This document shows positions 1 through 8,422 of a stretch of DNA of 64,000 nucleotides, in pieces. Under the pieces are notes generated by a model. It was given only the letters and a program-made list of their open reading frames with translations. It was not told the DNA's origin and did no database searches. The stretch spans positions 124,001-188,000 of the forward strand of contig JALUXC010000024.1 in assembly GCA_027019165.1 (NCBI GenBank), given 5' to 3'. Position 1 is the first letter of the stretch; each line of letters begins with the position of its first letter. The stretch is from Pseudophaeobacter sp. (lineage in GTDB: Bacteria; Pseudomonadota; Alphaproteobacteria; Rhodobacterales; Rhodobacteraceae). Position numbers and translations under genes: made by a program.

Positions 1-510
1 CACCAGCCTTTGCACCTCATGTCGAGCCACGAGGCCGCGACTGCCGGTCTCGGTCTTGTCCCCGAAGATCGCCGCATCATCCCCGGTCTCACGGTTGAGG
101 AAAACCTGCAGCTCGCCCAGATCGCCCCGCCCATCGGCTGGTCGATTGAGCGCCTTTACGATCTGTTCCCGAGACTTGGCGAGCGGCGCAAACAGGAAGG
201 CGTGACGCTTTCGGGCGGTGAGCAGCAGATGCTGGCGATTGCACGCGCCCTCGCCCGTGACATCAAGGTGCTGCTGCTCGATGAACCCTATGAAGGCCTT
301 GCGCCGGTGATCGTGGATGAGATCGAAAAGACCCTCATCCACATCAAGGAACAGGGCATGACCACGATTCTGGTGGAGCAGAACGCCGTGCGTGCGCTTG
401 AACTGGCAGACCGGGCCGTCATCCTCGACACCGGCGGGATCGTCTTTGACGGCACAGCATCGGAAGTTCTGGAAAACGCAGAGCTGCGCGCCGAATACCT
501 GGCGATCTGA
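1..510 (+). CDS. livF: LivF-type ABC transporter ATPase, 3' part
   Basis: This is the C-terminal ~170 residues of an ABC ATPase; the frame is open to the window edge, so the true start and the Walker A motif lie upstream. Visible are VPEDRRIIPGLTVEENL, the signature LSGGEQQMLAIARAL, Walker B VLLLDEPYEGLAP and the switch-region EQN. The VPEdR...LTVeENL stretch is typical of LivF, the second ATPase of branched-chain amino acid or amide uptake systems (family knowledge). The substrate cannot be told because permease and binding-protein genes are outside the window. A strong terminator 52 bp downstream shows it is the last gene of its operon. Confidence 0.88.
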   Translation, partial: HQPLHLMSSHEAATAGLGLVPEDRRIIPGLTVEENLQLAQIAPPIGWSIERLYDLFPRLGERRKQEGVTLSGGEQQMLAIARALARDIKVLLLDEPYEGLAPVIVDEIEKTLIHIKEQGMTTILVEQNAVRALELADRAVILDTGGIVFDGTASEVLENAELRAEYLAI

Positions 511-561
511 TTTCCTATCCCCCGCGCAATGGCCCTTTGGCCAGTGCGGACACCTTTTGAT

Positions 562-594
562 GGGTCGGCTCCAGTGGAACCGGCCCATTTTTTT
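562..594 (+). terminator. Rho-independent terminator after livF
   Basis: Left arm 562-572 and right arm 576-586 form an 11-bp stem with one mismatch and one G-U pair around a 3-nt loop. A run of seven T follows at 588-594. It closes the livF operon before the PepSY gene. Confidence 0.85.
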
Positions 595-753
595 GCAAAG
601 GCTCCATTTTCGCGCATAAACCGGAGTTATAGAGCAATGGCGACAGAGCGCCGTGCAACTCTCCGCCTATTCTCGATCCCTGCTTTCCTTCTGATGTTGG
701 TGCCACAGCGCCCGCAGAATCCATGGGCCACACCAAACTCAAGGAGAGAAAAA

Positions 754-1002
754 ATGATCGCACGTTCCGCAAAAGCCCTCGCCCTGGCCGTCATGCTTCC
801 TGTTGCGGCCTTTGCCTCGGACGGCAAGCCAAGCGCCGAAGTCGAAGCCAAAATCCGCACCACCCTGACCGAACAGGGCTACGAGGTCCGCAAGATCGAA
901 AAGGAAGACGGTCTTTATGAAGCCTATGCCATCAAGGATGGAAAGAAGCTCGAGATCTACATGAACGACAAGATGGAAATCATCCGCGTCAAGGAAGACT
1001 GA
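754..1002 (+). CDS. Small secreted PepSY-domain protein
   Basis: The product is 82 aa: a Sec-type signal peptide of about 20 residues (MIARSAKALALAVMLPVAAFA), then one compact PepSY-like domain of about 60 residues with the pattern EVEAKIRTTL..GYEVRKIE..DGLYEAYAIKDGKKLEIYMN. The start at 754 was chosen because AAGGAGAG sits 8 nt upstream and a signal peptide follows at once; the longer upstream frame lacks both. PepSY domains are usually periplasmic or extracytoplasmic and often accompany haem-protein or redox partners; the exact role is unknown. It lies 72 bp before a cytochrome b561 gene, and in related bacteria such PepSY/cytochrome b pairs recur, so I infer a common membrane redox role. 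Confidence 0.85.
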   Translation: MIARSAKALALAVMLPVAAFASDGKPSAEVEAKIRTTLTEQGYEVRKIEKEDGLYEAYAIKDGKKLEIYMNDKMEIIRVKED

Positions 1003-1074
1003 TCGGTTCTTCGCACGCCCACGGCAGGCGCGGCCCAGTCCCGCCCTGCGCTTTCCAAACAACAGGAGACGGCC

Positions 1075-1617
1075 ATGCAACGTCACTATGTCTGGGACCC
1101 GATGGTGCGAGTGTTCCACTGGTCCCTTGTGATCCTCTTCACCCTGAATGCGCTGGTCATCGACCCGGATGCGAAGCTCCACGAGACCTTTGGCTATGTG
1201 ATCATGGGCCTTGTCGCCCTTCGGCTGATCTGGGGAGTGATCGGCAGCCGCTATGCCCGTTTCACCAGCTTTCTGCCCAGTCCCTCTGGCGCGGTGGGGC
1301 AGCTGACCGAAATCGCCACCGGGCGCACAAATGCGCACATGGGGCACTCCCCCCTTGGGGCATTGATGATCTACAATCTCATTCTCACCCTTATCGGGAT
1401 CGGGGTCAGCGGCTATCTGATGACCACCGACATGTTCTGGGGCACGGAATGGCCCGAAGAGCTGCACGAAGCGCTCGTGACCTGGGCCGAAATCTCGGTC
1501 GGGCTGCATGTGGGCGCGGTCATTTTCGAAAGCCGCCGCACGCGGATCAATCTGGCCCGCGCGATGATCACCGGCTACAAGGAGATGCCGACATCACAAG
1601 CGGAGCAGAGGTCTTGA
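1075..1617 (+). CDS. Cytochrome b561-family membrane haem protein
   Basis: The 180-aa protein has four predicted membrane helices (about residues 12-30, 38-56, 96-118 and 136-153) and histidines placed as haem ligands in this family: H15 (VFHWS), H36 (LHETF), H88/H91 and H131/H145. It resembles the di-haem cytochrome b561 / Ni-Fe hydrogenase cytochrome b group, which moves electrons between quinol and periplasmic acceptors. GGAGACGGCC upstream supports the ATG at 1075. Its stop overlaps the TTG start of the membrane LuxR gene, so the two are probably translationally coupled. The electron partner is not evident; the PepSY protein upstream is a candidate. Confidence 0.88.
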   Translation: MQRHYVWDPMVRVFHWSLVILFTLNALVIDPDAKLHETFGYVIMGLVALRLIWGVIGSRYARFTSFLPSPSGAVGQLTEIATGRTNAHMGHSPLGALMIYNLILTLIGIGVSGYLMTTDMFWGTEWPEELHEALVTWAEISVGLHVGAVIFESRRTRINLARAMITGYKEMPTSQAEQRS

Positions 1618-2135
1618 GCAGCAGCCGAACCGATCCGGCCCAACCCGCCGTCCTGATCGCCCTCATCGTCGTGCAGTCCATCTGCGCGGCGATCTTCCTT
1701 GGTGACATTGTGGCGGACCTTTGGATGCCCGAAGCCATGGAAACCGAGGGCCGCCACGCCTTCATAGAAGCCATCGCCACCTTTGGCCTGATCGCCGCCA
1801 TTGCGGTCGAGGGGCGCATCCTGATGTGGCTCCTACGGCGCAAGGCCCACCTTGAGGACAGCCTGCGCAGCGCCCAAGGCGCCATTCAGGAGGTGATTGA
1901 TACAGAGTTCACAGCCTGGAGCCTCACTCCCGCGGAACGGGATGTGGCGACCTTCCTGGTCAAGGGACTCAGCACAGCCGAAATCGCCCAGATGCGCGGC
2001 AGCGCAGAGGGCACGGTGAAGGCGCAGCTCAATGCGATCTATCGCAAATCGGGCAGCGCCAACCGCGCCGAGTTGATGAGCCTTCTCATCGATACCCTGA
2101 TGGGGCAGCGCCCAGAGCAGAGCGCCGCAGGCTAG
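1614..2135 (+). CDS. Membrane-anchored LuxR-type regulator
   Basis: Read from TTG at 1614, which overlaps the cytochrome b561 stop codon (TTGA), the product is 173 aa. Two hydrophobic helices (about residues 12-31 and 50-74) are followed by a short linker with coiled-coil character and a LuxR/GerE helix-turn-helix at about 104-163 (LTPAERDVATFLVKGLSTAEIA, then GTVKAQLNAIYRKSG). No receiver, PAS or autoinducer-binding domain is present. There is no ATG in a sensible place; the TTG has only a weak GGAG-like site, which fits coupling to the upstream gene. The arrangement suggests a DNA-binding protein held at the membrane beside a cytochrome b, possibly reporting redox state (inference). Confidence 0.8.
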   Translation: MSSSRTDPAQPAVLIALIVVQSICAAIFLGDIVADLWMPEAMETEGRHAFIEAIATFGLIAAIAVEGRILMWLLRRKAHLEDSLRSAQGAIQEVIDTEFTAWSLTPAERDVATFLVKGLSTAEIAQMRGSAEGTVKAQLNAIYRKSGSANRAELMSLLIDTLMGQRPEQSAAG

Positions 2136-2155
2136 GCTACCCCTGCCCCGGTCGA

Positions 2156-3664
2156 TCAGCCCTCCTGCGTCAGCCTTTTGCGCAGCTCGGTCTTGAGCAC
2201 TTTGCCATAATTATTCTTTGGCAGATCGGGCACTTGAATATAGGCCTTGGGGCGTTTGAACCGTGCAATCTGATCGTTGCACAGCGCATCCAGCTCTTGC
2301 CTGCTGGCATCTCCCACAACAAAGGCGACGACTTCCTCCCCCCAATCGGCGTGTTTACGCCCGACGACCGACACCTCCTGCACCCGGGGGTGCATCAGCA
2401 GCACTTCCTCCACCTCGCGCGGGTAGACGTTGGAGCCGCCGGTGATGATCATGTCCTTTGAGCGGTCCTGTAGGGTCAGATACCCTTCCACATCCATCAC
2501 CCCCATATCGCCGGTCATCAGCCAGCCGTCTTTCAGCGTCTCTGCGCTGGCCTTTGGGTTGTTCCAATAGCCCGGCATCACCGCATCGCCGCGCACCATG
2601 ATCTCTCCACTGGTGCCGGGCGGCAGGATCTCGCCCTCGGGCGAGCCGATCTGCACCTCCACCGGGCTTTGCGCCCGTCCCACACTGGCCAGACGAGACC
2701 GCCAGTCGGGATGGCTGCGGTCGATGACGTCATGGCGCGACAAGGCTGTGATCCCCATGGGGCATTCGCCCTGACCATAAATCTGAACAAAGATCGGTCC
2801 GAAATGGTCCACCGCGTCGATGATATCAGCCAGATACATCGGCCCGCCCGCATAGACCACAGTGCGCAGCCCCCGCCCTGTGCGCCCGGTCTGTCTGGCA
2901 ACCGCCGTCATACGCGTGACCATCGTGGGGGCAGCAAACATCTGCACACTCCCAAAATGCTCTACCAGATCAAAGATCTCAGCCTCGTCAAAGCCGCCTG
3001 AGGTCGGGCAAACATGAGCGGCGCCCACAAGCACATGCAGCATGTTGTAAAGCCCCGCACCATGGCTCATCGGGGCGGCATATAGGATCTGATCTTCTCC
3101 GGTGGCCTGATCCACATCCGAGAAATAGGCCAGCGAGACTGCAACCAGCATCCGGTGGGTGATCATAACCCCCTTAGGCCGCCCAGTGGTGCCGGAGGTG
3201 TAGAACAGCCAGGCCAGATCCTGCGGCGCCCGGCGCAGCGGCGCGGATACAGGATCCGCCGCCAGAGCCGCCGCATAGGCATCGCTGGACAGGTCGACGA
3301 TCTCAGCTTCCACCGCTGCCTCGGTCAATGCCGCATCCAACCCGGTTGAGGTGAACACCAGCCCTGCGCCGGAATCCGACAGGACATAGGCCGCCTCGCG
3401 CCCGTGAAGTTTGGCATTGATCGGCACTGCGGCGGCTCCGGCATACCAGATGCCGTAGAGGGTGATCAGATAGTCCGGGCAGTTCTTCATGAAGATCGCA
3501 ACCCGGTCTCCGGGTTTGATCCCCCCACCGATCAGCCAGGCCGCAACCCGCGCTGCGCTGTCGTGAAAGGCGGCGTAGTCAGCAACCTGCTCCTGCCCCA
3601 GAAACAAGGCGGGGCGCGCGCCATCTACCGCCGCCCGACGGGCCAGCCAAAGACCGATATTCAT
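2156..3664 (-). CDS. AMP-dependent acyl-CoA synthetase
   Basis: The 502-aa protein belongs to the ANL superfamily. The P-loop is FYTSGTTGRPKGVMITH, the A5-like motif is YGQGECPMG, the A7 motif is WLMTGDMG, the hinge is RSKDMIITGGSNVYPREVEE and the C-terminal catalytic lysine lies in NNYGKVLKTELR. It activates a carboxylic acid to the acyl-adenylate and then the CoA thioester. The substrate is uncertain: medium or long-chain fatty acid is most likely, and malonate or an aromatic acid cannot be excluded. It is transcribed divergently from a PAS-LuxR gene 101 bp away, which may regulate it. GGAGGAATGCT upstream supports the start. Confidence 0.9.
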   Translation of the reverse strand: MNIGLWLARRAAVDGARPALFLGQEQVADYAAFHDSAARVAAWLIGGGIKPGDRVAIFMKNCPDYLITLYGIWYAGAAAVPINAKLHGREAAYVLSDSGAGLVFTSTGLDAALTEAAVEAEIVDLSSDAYAAALAADPVSAPLRRAPQDLAWLFYTSGTTGRPKGVMITHRMLVAVSLAYFSDVDQATGEDQILYAAPMSHGAGLYNMLHVLVGAAHVCPTSGGFDEAEIFDLVEHFGSVQMFAAPTMVTRMTAVARQTGRTGRGLRTVVYAGGPMYLADIIDAVDHFGPIFVQIYGQGECPMGITALSRHDVIDRSHPDWRSRLASVGRAQSPVEVQIGSPEGEILPPGTSGEIMVRGDAVMPGYWNNPKASAETLKDGWLMTGDMGVMDVEGYLTLQDRSKDMIITGGSNVYPREVEEVLLMHPRVQEVSVVGRKHADWGEEVVAFVVGDASRQELDALCNDQIARFKRPKAYIQVPDLPKNNYGKVLKTELRKRLTQEG

Positions 3665-3765
3665 AGCATTCCTCCCAGGTCGCCGATTATTCTGGCGACA
3701 AATTTACCCTGTCATGCGCCCCTCGCCCCTTCAATTCCGCAAAAATACCCGGTTAAAAGGGGGCC

Positions 3766-4302
3766 ATGACAGACATTGCCTTTGACCATGCCCCCGTTGG
3801 CCTTGCCGTTCTGGAAAGCCGCGTGATCAAACGCTGCAACCTTCAGTTCGCGGCCACCTTTGGCGGGCAGCCACAGGACTATGAGAACCTGTTGATTGCC
3901 GACCTCTATCCGACTCAGGAAGAGTTCCACCGCATTGGCGCCCTCCTCCAGGAAGAAGAGCACCGCACCGGCAGCTACAGCGATGAGCGCATCATGCGTC
4001 GCCGCTCGGGTGAATTGTTCTGGTGCCGGGTGCGGGGGCGCTCGGTGACGCCGGAGGCCCCGTTTCAAACCGGCGTCTGGTCCTTTGCGGATATCTCGGA
4101 CGATCGACCTGTCGTCAGCCTCACCCCGCGCGAACGCGAAGTTGCGATCCTGACATGCAAAGGGCTGTCTGCAAAGGAAATCGGCGCCAAGCTGGATCTG
4201 TCCTATCGAACGATCGAAACACACCGCGCACATCTGTTGGAAAAGTTCAGCGCGCGAAAGCTGCCCGAACTGGTCGCCAAGCTGACCGGCATGCCGCTTT
4301 GA
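3766..4302 (+). CDS. PAS domain LuxR-family regulator
   Basis: The 178-aa protein has an N-terminal PAS fold (about residues 5-112: FDHAPVGLAVLESRVIKRCN, then RSGELFWCRVRGR) and a C-terminal LuxR HTH (about 117-176: LTPREREVAILTCKGLSAKEIGAKL..SYRTIETHRAHLLEK). It has no receiver domain, so the PAS pocket itself is the likely sensor; the ligand is unknown. It is divergent from the acyl-CoA synthetase gene and upstream of accB, both concerned with acyl-CoA metabolism, so control of one of these is a reasonable guess. AAAAGGGGGCC upstream gives the ribosome site. Confidence 0.85.
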   Translation: MTDIAFDHAPVGLAVLESRVIKRCNLQFAATFGGQPQDYENLLIADLYPTQEEFHRIGALLQEEEHRTGSYSDERIMRRRSGELFWCRVRGRSVTPEAPFQTGVWSFADISDDRPVVSLTPREREVAILTCKGLSAKEIGAKLDLSYRTIETHRAHLLEKFSARKLPELVAKLTGMPL

Positions 4303-4490
4303 TAGGCACCACAAAGGTTGCCCAATCCCCCATCAGTGATTGCGAATCCCTGGCACCGCCCCCATGTTGTGCCGAGTACAACACCGCATGAACGGTGGCG
4401 CTTTCCTTGTGGTAAAGCTTGGCCTATAAGCGCTCCTAATTTGCCGCCTGCGACATGATGGCAGGTTTGGCGGAACCGGCTGAGGACAAA

Positions 4491-4985
4491 ATGACAGAAA
4501 AAACGCACGAAGCTGACGTGGCATTCATCAAGGCGCTGGCCGAGCTGCTGCGCGAGAACGATCTGACCGAACTGCAGGTCAAACGGGATTACGGCGAGGA
4601 TGACAGCCTGAATGTGCGCGTCTCGCGCCAGACCATTGCCGCCGCGCCCGCTCCGGTTCAGGCCGTTGCCGCGCCTGCCGTAGCTCCTGCGGCTGCGCCT
4701 GCAGCTGCCCCTGTCGCAGCGGCTGAGGCTCCGGAAGATCCCGCCAGCCACCCCGGCGCGGTGACCTCGCCCATGGTCGGCACGGTCTATCTGCAGCCTG
4801 AACCGGGCGCTCCGTCCTTCATCAAGGTCGGTGACAGCGTCAGCGAGGGCGACACACTTCTGATCGTCGAAGCCATGAAGACCATGAACCACATTCCGGC
4901 TCCGAAATCCGGCACCGTGAAGCGTATCCTGGTCGAAGACGGCGCCGCCGTGGAGTTCGGATCCCCCCTGGTCATCGTCGAGTAA
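4491..4985 (+). CDS. accB: Biotin carboxyl carrier protein of acetyl-CoA carboxylase
   Basis: The 164-aa protein has an N-terminal helix region, an Ala/Pro-rich flexible linker (about residues 50-82) and a C-terminal biotinyl domain with the biotinylation motif EAMKTMNH (K130). It carries the biotin that AccC carboxylates and from which AccAD transfer CO2 to acetyl-CoA, the first step of fatty acid synthesis. The start at 4491 gives the usual N-terminus and has GAGGA just upstream; a start 36 bp earlier is possible but adds residues not seen in the family. The gene is 9 bp before accC, the standard pairing. A possible -10 box (TATAAG) lies at 4425-4430. Confidence 0.97.
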   Translation: MTEKTHEADVAFIKALAELLRENDLTELQVKRDYGEDDSLNVRVSRQTIAAAPAPVQAVAAPAVAPAAAPAAAPVAAAEAPEDPASHPGAVTSPMVGTVYLQPEPGAPSFIKVGDSVSEGDTLLIVEAMKTMNHIPAPKSGTVKRILVEDGAAVEFGSPLVIVE

Positions 4986-4994
4986 GGATCCCCC

Positions 4995-6344
4995 ATGTTT
5001 GACAAGATCCTGATTGCCAACCGCGGCGAGATCGCCCTGCGCGTGATCCGGGCCTGCCGCGAGATGGGCATCCAGTCGGTTGCGGTGCACTCGACAGCCG
5101 ATGCGGATGCCATGCATGTCCGCATGGCCGACGAATCGGTCTGTATCGGCCCGCCTGCTGGCGCGCAAAGCTACCTTTCGATTCCGGCCATCATTTCAGC
5201 TTGCGAAATCACTGGCGCGCAGGCGATCCATCCCGGTTATGGCTTCCTTTCTGAGAACGCCAATTTTGTGCAGATCGTCGAAGACCACGGTCTGACCTTC
5301 ATCGGCCCCTCCGCCGCGCATATCCGCATCATGGGCGACAAGATCACCGCCAAGGAAACCGCCAAAGAGCTTGGCATTCCGGTGGTGCCGGGCTCGGACG
5401 GCGGGGTGCCGGATCTGGCCTCGGCCAAGGCCGCAGCCAGTGACATGGGATATCCCGTGATCATCAAGGCCACCGCCGGCGGAGGCGGGCGCGGCATGAA
5501 GGTCGCCCGCGACGAGGCCGAACTGGAAGTCGCCTTTTCGACCGCGCGCTCAGAAGCCAAAGCCGCCTTTGGCAATGACGAGGTCTATATGGAGAAGTAC
5601 CTCCAGAAGCCGCGTCACATCGAGGTTCAGGTCTTTGGGGACGGAAAAGAAACCGGCCTGCATCTGGCCGAGCGGGACTGCTCCTTGCAGCGGCGTCACC
5701 AGAAGGTCTTTGAAGAGGCCCCCGGCCCCTCAATCAGCCCCGAAGAACGCGCCCGGATCGGCAAGATCTGCGCCGATGCCGTCGGGAAGATGGGGTACTC
5801 TGGCGCAGGCACCGTCGAATTCCTCTATGAGGATGGCGAGTTCTATTTCATCGAGATGAACACCCGCCTGCAGGTGGAACACCCGGTGACGGAAGGTATC
5901 TTTGGCGTCGATCTGGTGCGCGAACAGATCCGCGTTGCTGCCGGTCTGCCGCTGTCGTTCACTCAGGATGATCTGGTGATCAACGGCCATGCCATTGAGG
6001 TGCGGATCAACGCCGAAAAGCTGCCGAACTTCTCCCCCTGCCCCGGCAAGATCACCGCGTTTCATGCGCCGGGCGGTCTGGGTGTGCGGATGGATTCGGC
6101 GCTTTATGACGGCTACTCGATCCCGCCTTATTACGACAGCCTGATCGGTAAGCTGATCGTCCATGGCCGCGATCGTCCCGAAGCGCTGGCCCGTCTCAGC
6201 CGCGCCCTGGGTGAGCTGATCGTCGATGGCGTGGATACCACAGTGCCGCTGTTTCATGCGCTGCTCCAAGAACGGGACGTGCTGACCGGCGACTATGACA
6301 TCCACTGGCTGGAACGCTGGCTGGATGAGAATATGGCCGGATAA
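4995..6344 (+). CDS. accC: Biotin carboxylase of acetyl-CoA carboxylase
   Basis: The 449-aa ATP-grasp enzyme is of full family length. Motifs are the N-terminal [20 protein letters not shown], the glycine-rich ATP loop [12 protein letters not shown], the biotin-carboxylase pattern [16 protein letters not shown] and a carboxy-terminal biotin carboxylase domain. It carboxylates the biotin of AccB using ATP and bicarbonate. The genes for the AccAD transferase are not in the window, as is usual. A G+C hairpin follows the stop (6355-6375). Confidence 0.98.
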   Translation: MFDKILIANRGEIALRVIRACREMGIQSVAVHSTADADAMHVRMADESVCIGPPAGAQSYLSIPAIISACEITGAQAIHPGYGFLSENANFVQIVEDHGLTFIGPSAAHIRIMGDKITAKETAKELGIPVVPGSDGGVPDLASAKAAASDMGYPVIIKATAGGGGRGMKVARDEAELEVAFSTARSEAKAAFGNDEVYMEKYLQKPRHIEVQVFGDGKETGLHLAERDCSLQRRHQKVFEEAPGPSISPEERARIGKICADAVGKMGYSGAGTVEFLYEDGEFYFIEMNTRLQVEHPVTEGIFGVDLVREQIRVAAGLPLSFTQDDLVINGHAIEVRINAEKLPNFSPCPGKITAFHAPGGLGVRMDSALYDGYSIPPYYDSLIGKLIVHGRDRPEALARLSRALGELIVDGVDTTVPLFHALLQERDVLTGDYDIHWLERWLDENMAG

Positions 6345-6354
6345 GGCCCAGGTC

Positions 6355-6375
6355 GGGCGGGTGTTCAACCCGCCC
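6355..6375 (+). terminator. Hairpin between accC and aat
   Basis: A perfect 7-bp stem (6355-6361 with 6369-6375) closes a 7-nt loop. No T-run follows, so it is more likely an attenuator or an mRNA 3'-end stabiliser than a full terminator. Confidence 0.4.
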
Positions 6376-6427
6376 TGCTCCCGCATCCCCAGCGGTCGAT
6401 CTCACCAAGGCAACCGGGGCCATCCGC

Positions 6428-7060
6428 ATGAGCCTTACCCCCGAACTTCTCCTGCATGCCTACTCTGTCGGAATCTTCCCGATGTCGGAGCACCGAGACG
6501 ATCCGGAAATCTTCTGGGTCGATCCCAAGCGGCGCGGCATCCTGCCCCTTGATGGATTTCACATCTCTCGTTCATTGGCCAAACGGATCCGCAATGGCGG
6601 GTTCACCATTACAGTGAATCGCGATTTCAGCGGCGTTGTAGAAGGCTGTGCGGACCGCCCCGACACATGGATCAACTCCGAAATCTTTGCGCGCTACCTT
6701 GATCTGCACCATATGGGCCACGGGCACTCTCTGGAAGTCTGGCATGAGGGCATGCTTGCAGGTGGTGTCTATGGGGTATCTCTTGGCGGGGCTTTTTTTG
6801 GGGAAAGCATGTTCTCGCGCCAACGCGATGCGTCAAAGGTCGCTCTGGCCTATTTGGTCGACAGGCTGCGTCAGGCTGGCTTTGTGTTGTGTGACACCCA
6901 GTTTATCACGGGCCATCTGGCCTCGCTCGGCGGGATCGAGATCAGCCGCAGCGCCTATCAGCGCCGCCTACGAGACGCCCTTGAGCACAAAGCTGATTTC
7001 ACCGCTCCCGCGATCCCGGAACCTCAGTCGCTTTTGCAGCGGATGACCCAGACGTCATAG
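6428..7060 (+). CDS. aat: Leucyl/phenylalanyl-tRNA--protein transferase
   Basis: The 210-aa protein has the Aat hallmarks: LLHAYSVGIFPMSE at the N-terminus, IFWVDPKRRGILPLD, and GGVYGVSLGGAFFGESMFS followed by RDASKVALAYL. It transfers Leu or Phe from charged tRNA to proteins that begin with Arg or Lys, making them N-degron substrates for ClpS-ClpAP. The 3' end overlaps the convergent DUF2155 gene by 37 bp. A second N-degron transferase (bpt) is found at 58509, so both branches of the pathway are encoded in this window. Confidence 0.96.
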   Translation: MSLTPELLLHAYSVGIFPMSEHRDDPEIFWVDPKRRGILPLDGFHISRSLAKRIRNGGFTITVNRDFSGVVEGCADRPDTWINSEIFARYLDLHHMGHGHSLEVWHEGMLAGGVYGVSLGGAFFGESMFSRQRDASKVALAYLVDRLRQAGFVLCDTQFITGHLASLGGIEISRSAYQRRLRDALEHKADFTAPAIPEPQSLLQRMTQTS

Positions 7061-7404
7061 CGGTTGTGATCCAGCGCATTGAGCGCCGGGCTGGAGGCAA
7101 TCATCCAGCCTTCGAAAAAGACCTCACCATCCTTGGGGCTGCGAATGGTGACATAGGCATAGGCATCGCCTGTGGGGTTGTCAGCCGGGAAACGGCAATC
7201 AGTGAGGGTAACCAGAAGGCCCAGAACCTCGGCCGTGCCGCCGATGGGTACATTTACATCCACAGTGCGGCCATTGACCTTGTCCAGCCCCCGCATCAAC
7301 GCGGCAGACCCAGACACAGCCCCCTGCGGCTCTTGTGCTGACACAGGTGCTGACATCAAGGCAAGCCCGACAGAGCAAAGCCGAGCAATCCGGTTCAGGA
7401 TCAC
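7024..7404 (-). CDS. DUF2155 periplasmic protein
   Basis: The 126-aa product has a signal peptide (cleavage near APVSAQ, residue ~24) and a DUF2155 domain with GLDKVNGRTVDVNVPIG, TLTDCRFPADNP and GEVFFEGWMIASSPALNAL..YDVWVIRC. DUF2155 proteins are conserved in Alphaproteobacteria as exported proteins of unknown function; two cysteines near residues 70 and 123 could pair. The start overlaps the stop of the MCE gene (ATGA), showing one operon, and the 3' end overlaps aat on the other strand. Confidence 0.88.
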   Translation of the reverse strand: MILNRIARLCSVGLALMSAPVSAQEPQGAVSGSAALMRGLDKVNGRTVDVNVPIGGTAEVLGLLVTLTDCRFPADNPTGDAYAYVTIRSPKDGEVFFEGWMIASSPALNALDHNRYDVWVIRCKSD

Positions 7405-7865
7405 TGGTCGTCCCCGCCGCTGTCATCCCCTCCGGCTACGAATTTGACCAGAAGAGAGATCAGGCTGACGGCGCCCTGAGTGTCGAGGATCTCTTCGCCC
7501 GGCTCCAGGTTGAGCGGCGAGCCACCCGGCATGATCTCGACAAAGTTTCCGCCCAAAAGCCCTTCGGAGGAGATCACCACCGAGCTGTCATCCGGGATCA
7601 CGATTCCATCGCGCACCGTAAAGCTGGTGTCGGCACGAAAGGTCTCGGGGTTGAGTTCAACCCCGGTCACAGTGCCGATCTTGACGCCAGCAAGGCGCAC
7701 GTCAGTGCCGACTGTCACCCCTTCGAGGGAGCGAAAGGATGCGGTCAGCGGATAACCTGCGCCGCCGCTCGACAGGCCTGCGGCCTGCCCGGCATAGATT
7801 GCAAAGGCCAGCGCTGCTGCGACCACGACGCCGCCGGCAAGTACCTCTGTGGTGTTATGAGACAT
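7401..7865 (-). CDS. mlaD: MCE-domain lipid transport protein
   Basis: The 154-aa protein has one N-terminal membrane helix (about residues 8-28) followed by a single MCE domain (YPLTASFRSLEGVTVGTDVRLAGVKIGTV, ending in EGLLGGNFVEIMPGG) and a C-terminal hydrophobic segment (VSLISLLVKFVAG) of the kind that lines the MlaD hexamer pore. MlaD holds phospholipid at the inner membrane face for the MlaFEB ABC transporter. The other mla genes are not here; the isolated location beside DUF2155 is common in this lineage. Confidence 0.9.
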   Translation of the reverse strand: MSHNTTEVLAGGVVVAAALAFAIYAGQAAGLSSGGAGYPLTASFRSLEGVTVGTDVRLAGVKIGTVTGVELNPETFRADTSFTVRDGIVIPDDSSVVISSEGLLGGNFVEIMPGGSPLNLEPGEEILDTQGAVSLISLLVKFVAGGDDSGGDDQ

Positions 7866-7923
7866 ATCGCCTGCCTGTTTCGATCAATCGGGGCTGACTG
7901 CGCAGCTAATGCGGCAGTCGGCC

Positions 7924-8310
7924 TTATTCGGGCACCCAGGCCTCGTAGTCGCTGCGCTGCTGCGGCTCCGCGCCGCGGCGGATTGAACCCGTCGGCGCAT
8001 AGGCCATGGCTGTGCCGGTCAGGTTTTCCTGATGCGGTTTTTCCCAAGGCTTATGCGCAAGTGGTTTGTCGCTTGGCACTTCGTCAAAGGTGCGATGCAG
8101 CCAGCCATGCCAATCGGGGCTCACGCGGGAAGCTTCGGCCTCGCCGTTGAAGATCACCCAGCGGCGGCTGTCATCGGCATTGCGATAGAACACATTGCCC
8201 TGATCATCTTCGCCGACCTTGGTGCCCTTGCGGCGGGTATAGATGGCGGTGTTGAGCGTGGAGCCGTTCCACCAGGTCACAGCGCGCAAAAGAGTGTTCA
8301 GGATTCCCAT
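7924..8310 (-). CDS. NDUFA12-like NADH:ubiquinone oxidoreductase 17.2 kDa subunit
   Basis: The 128-aa protein belongs to the NDUFA12/B17.2 family, an accessory subunit of complex I shared by mitochondria and Alphaproteobacteria. Typical sequence is [46 protein letters not shown] and [22 protein letters not shown]. The start at 8310 was chosen because GGAGG lies 5 nt upstream and the protein then starts at [11 protein letters not shown]; an upstream in-frame ATG would add 16 residues without a ribosome site. It is 58 bp upstream of the mlaD-like gene, so the three are likely cotranscribed. Confidence 0.93.
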   Translation of the reverse strand: MGILNTLLRAVTWWNGSTLNTAIYTRRKGTKVGEDDQGNVFYRNADDSRRWVIFNGEAEASRVSPDWHGWLHRTFDEVPSDKPLAHKPWEKPHQENLTGTAMAYAPTGSIRRGAEPQQRSDYEAWVPE

Positions 8311-8422
8311 GGGTGCCTCCGAAAGTGTTGAAACCGATATGGCGCAATTTGTCGCCAAGGTCCAGTGTCAACGCGGCCATTGGTTGACCATCGGTGTCTA
8401 CCCGCCGCCACTTGCCGTGATT

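Noticed and set aside
4365-4383. TGTTGT-N7-ACAACA dyad upstream of accB
   Set aside because: A 6-bp dyad occurs by chance often enough; no regulator or consensus points to it.
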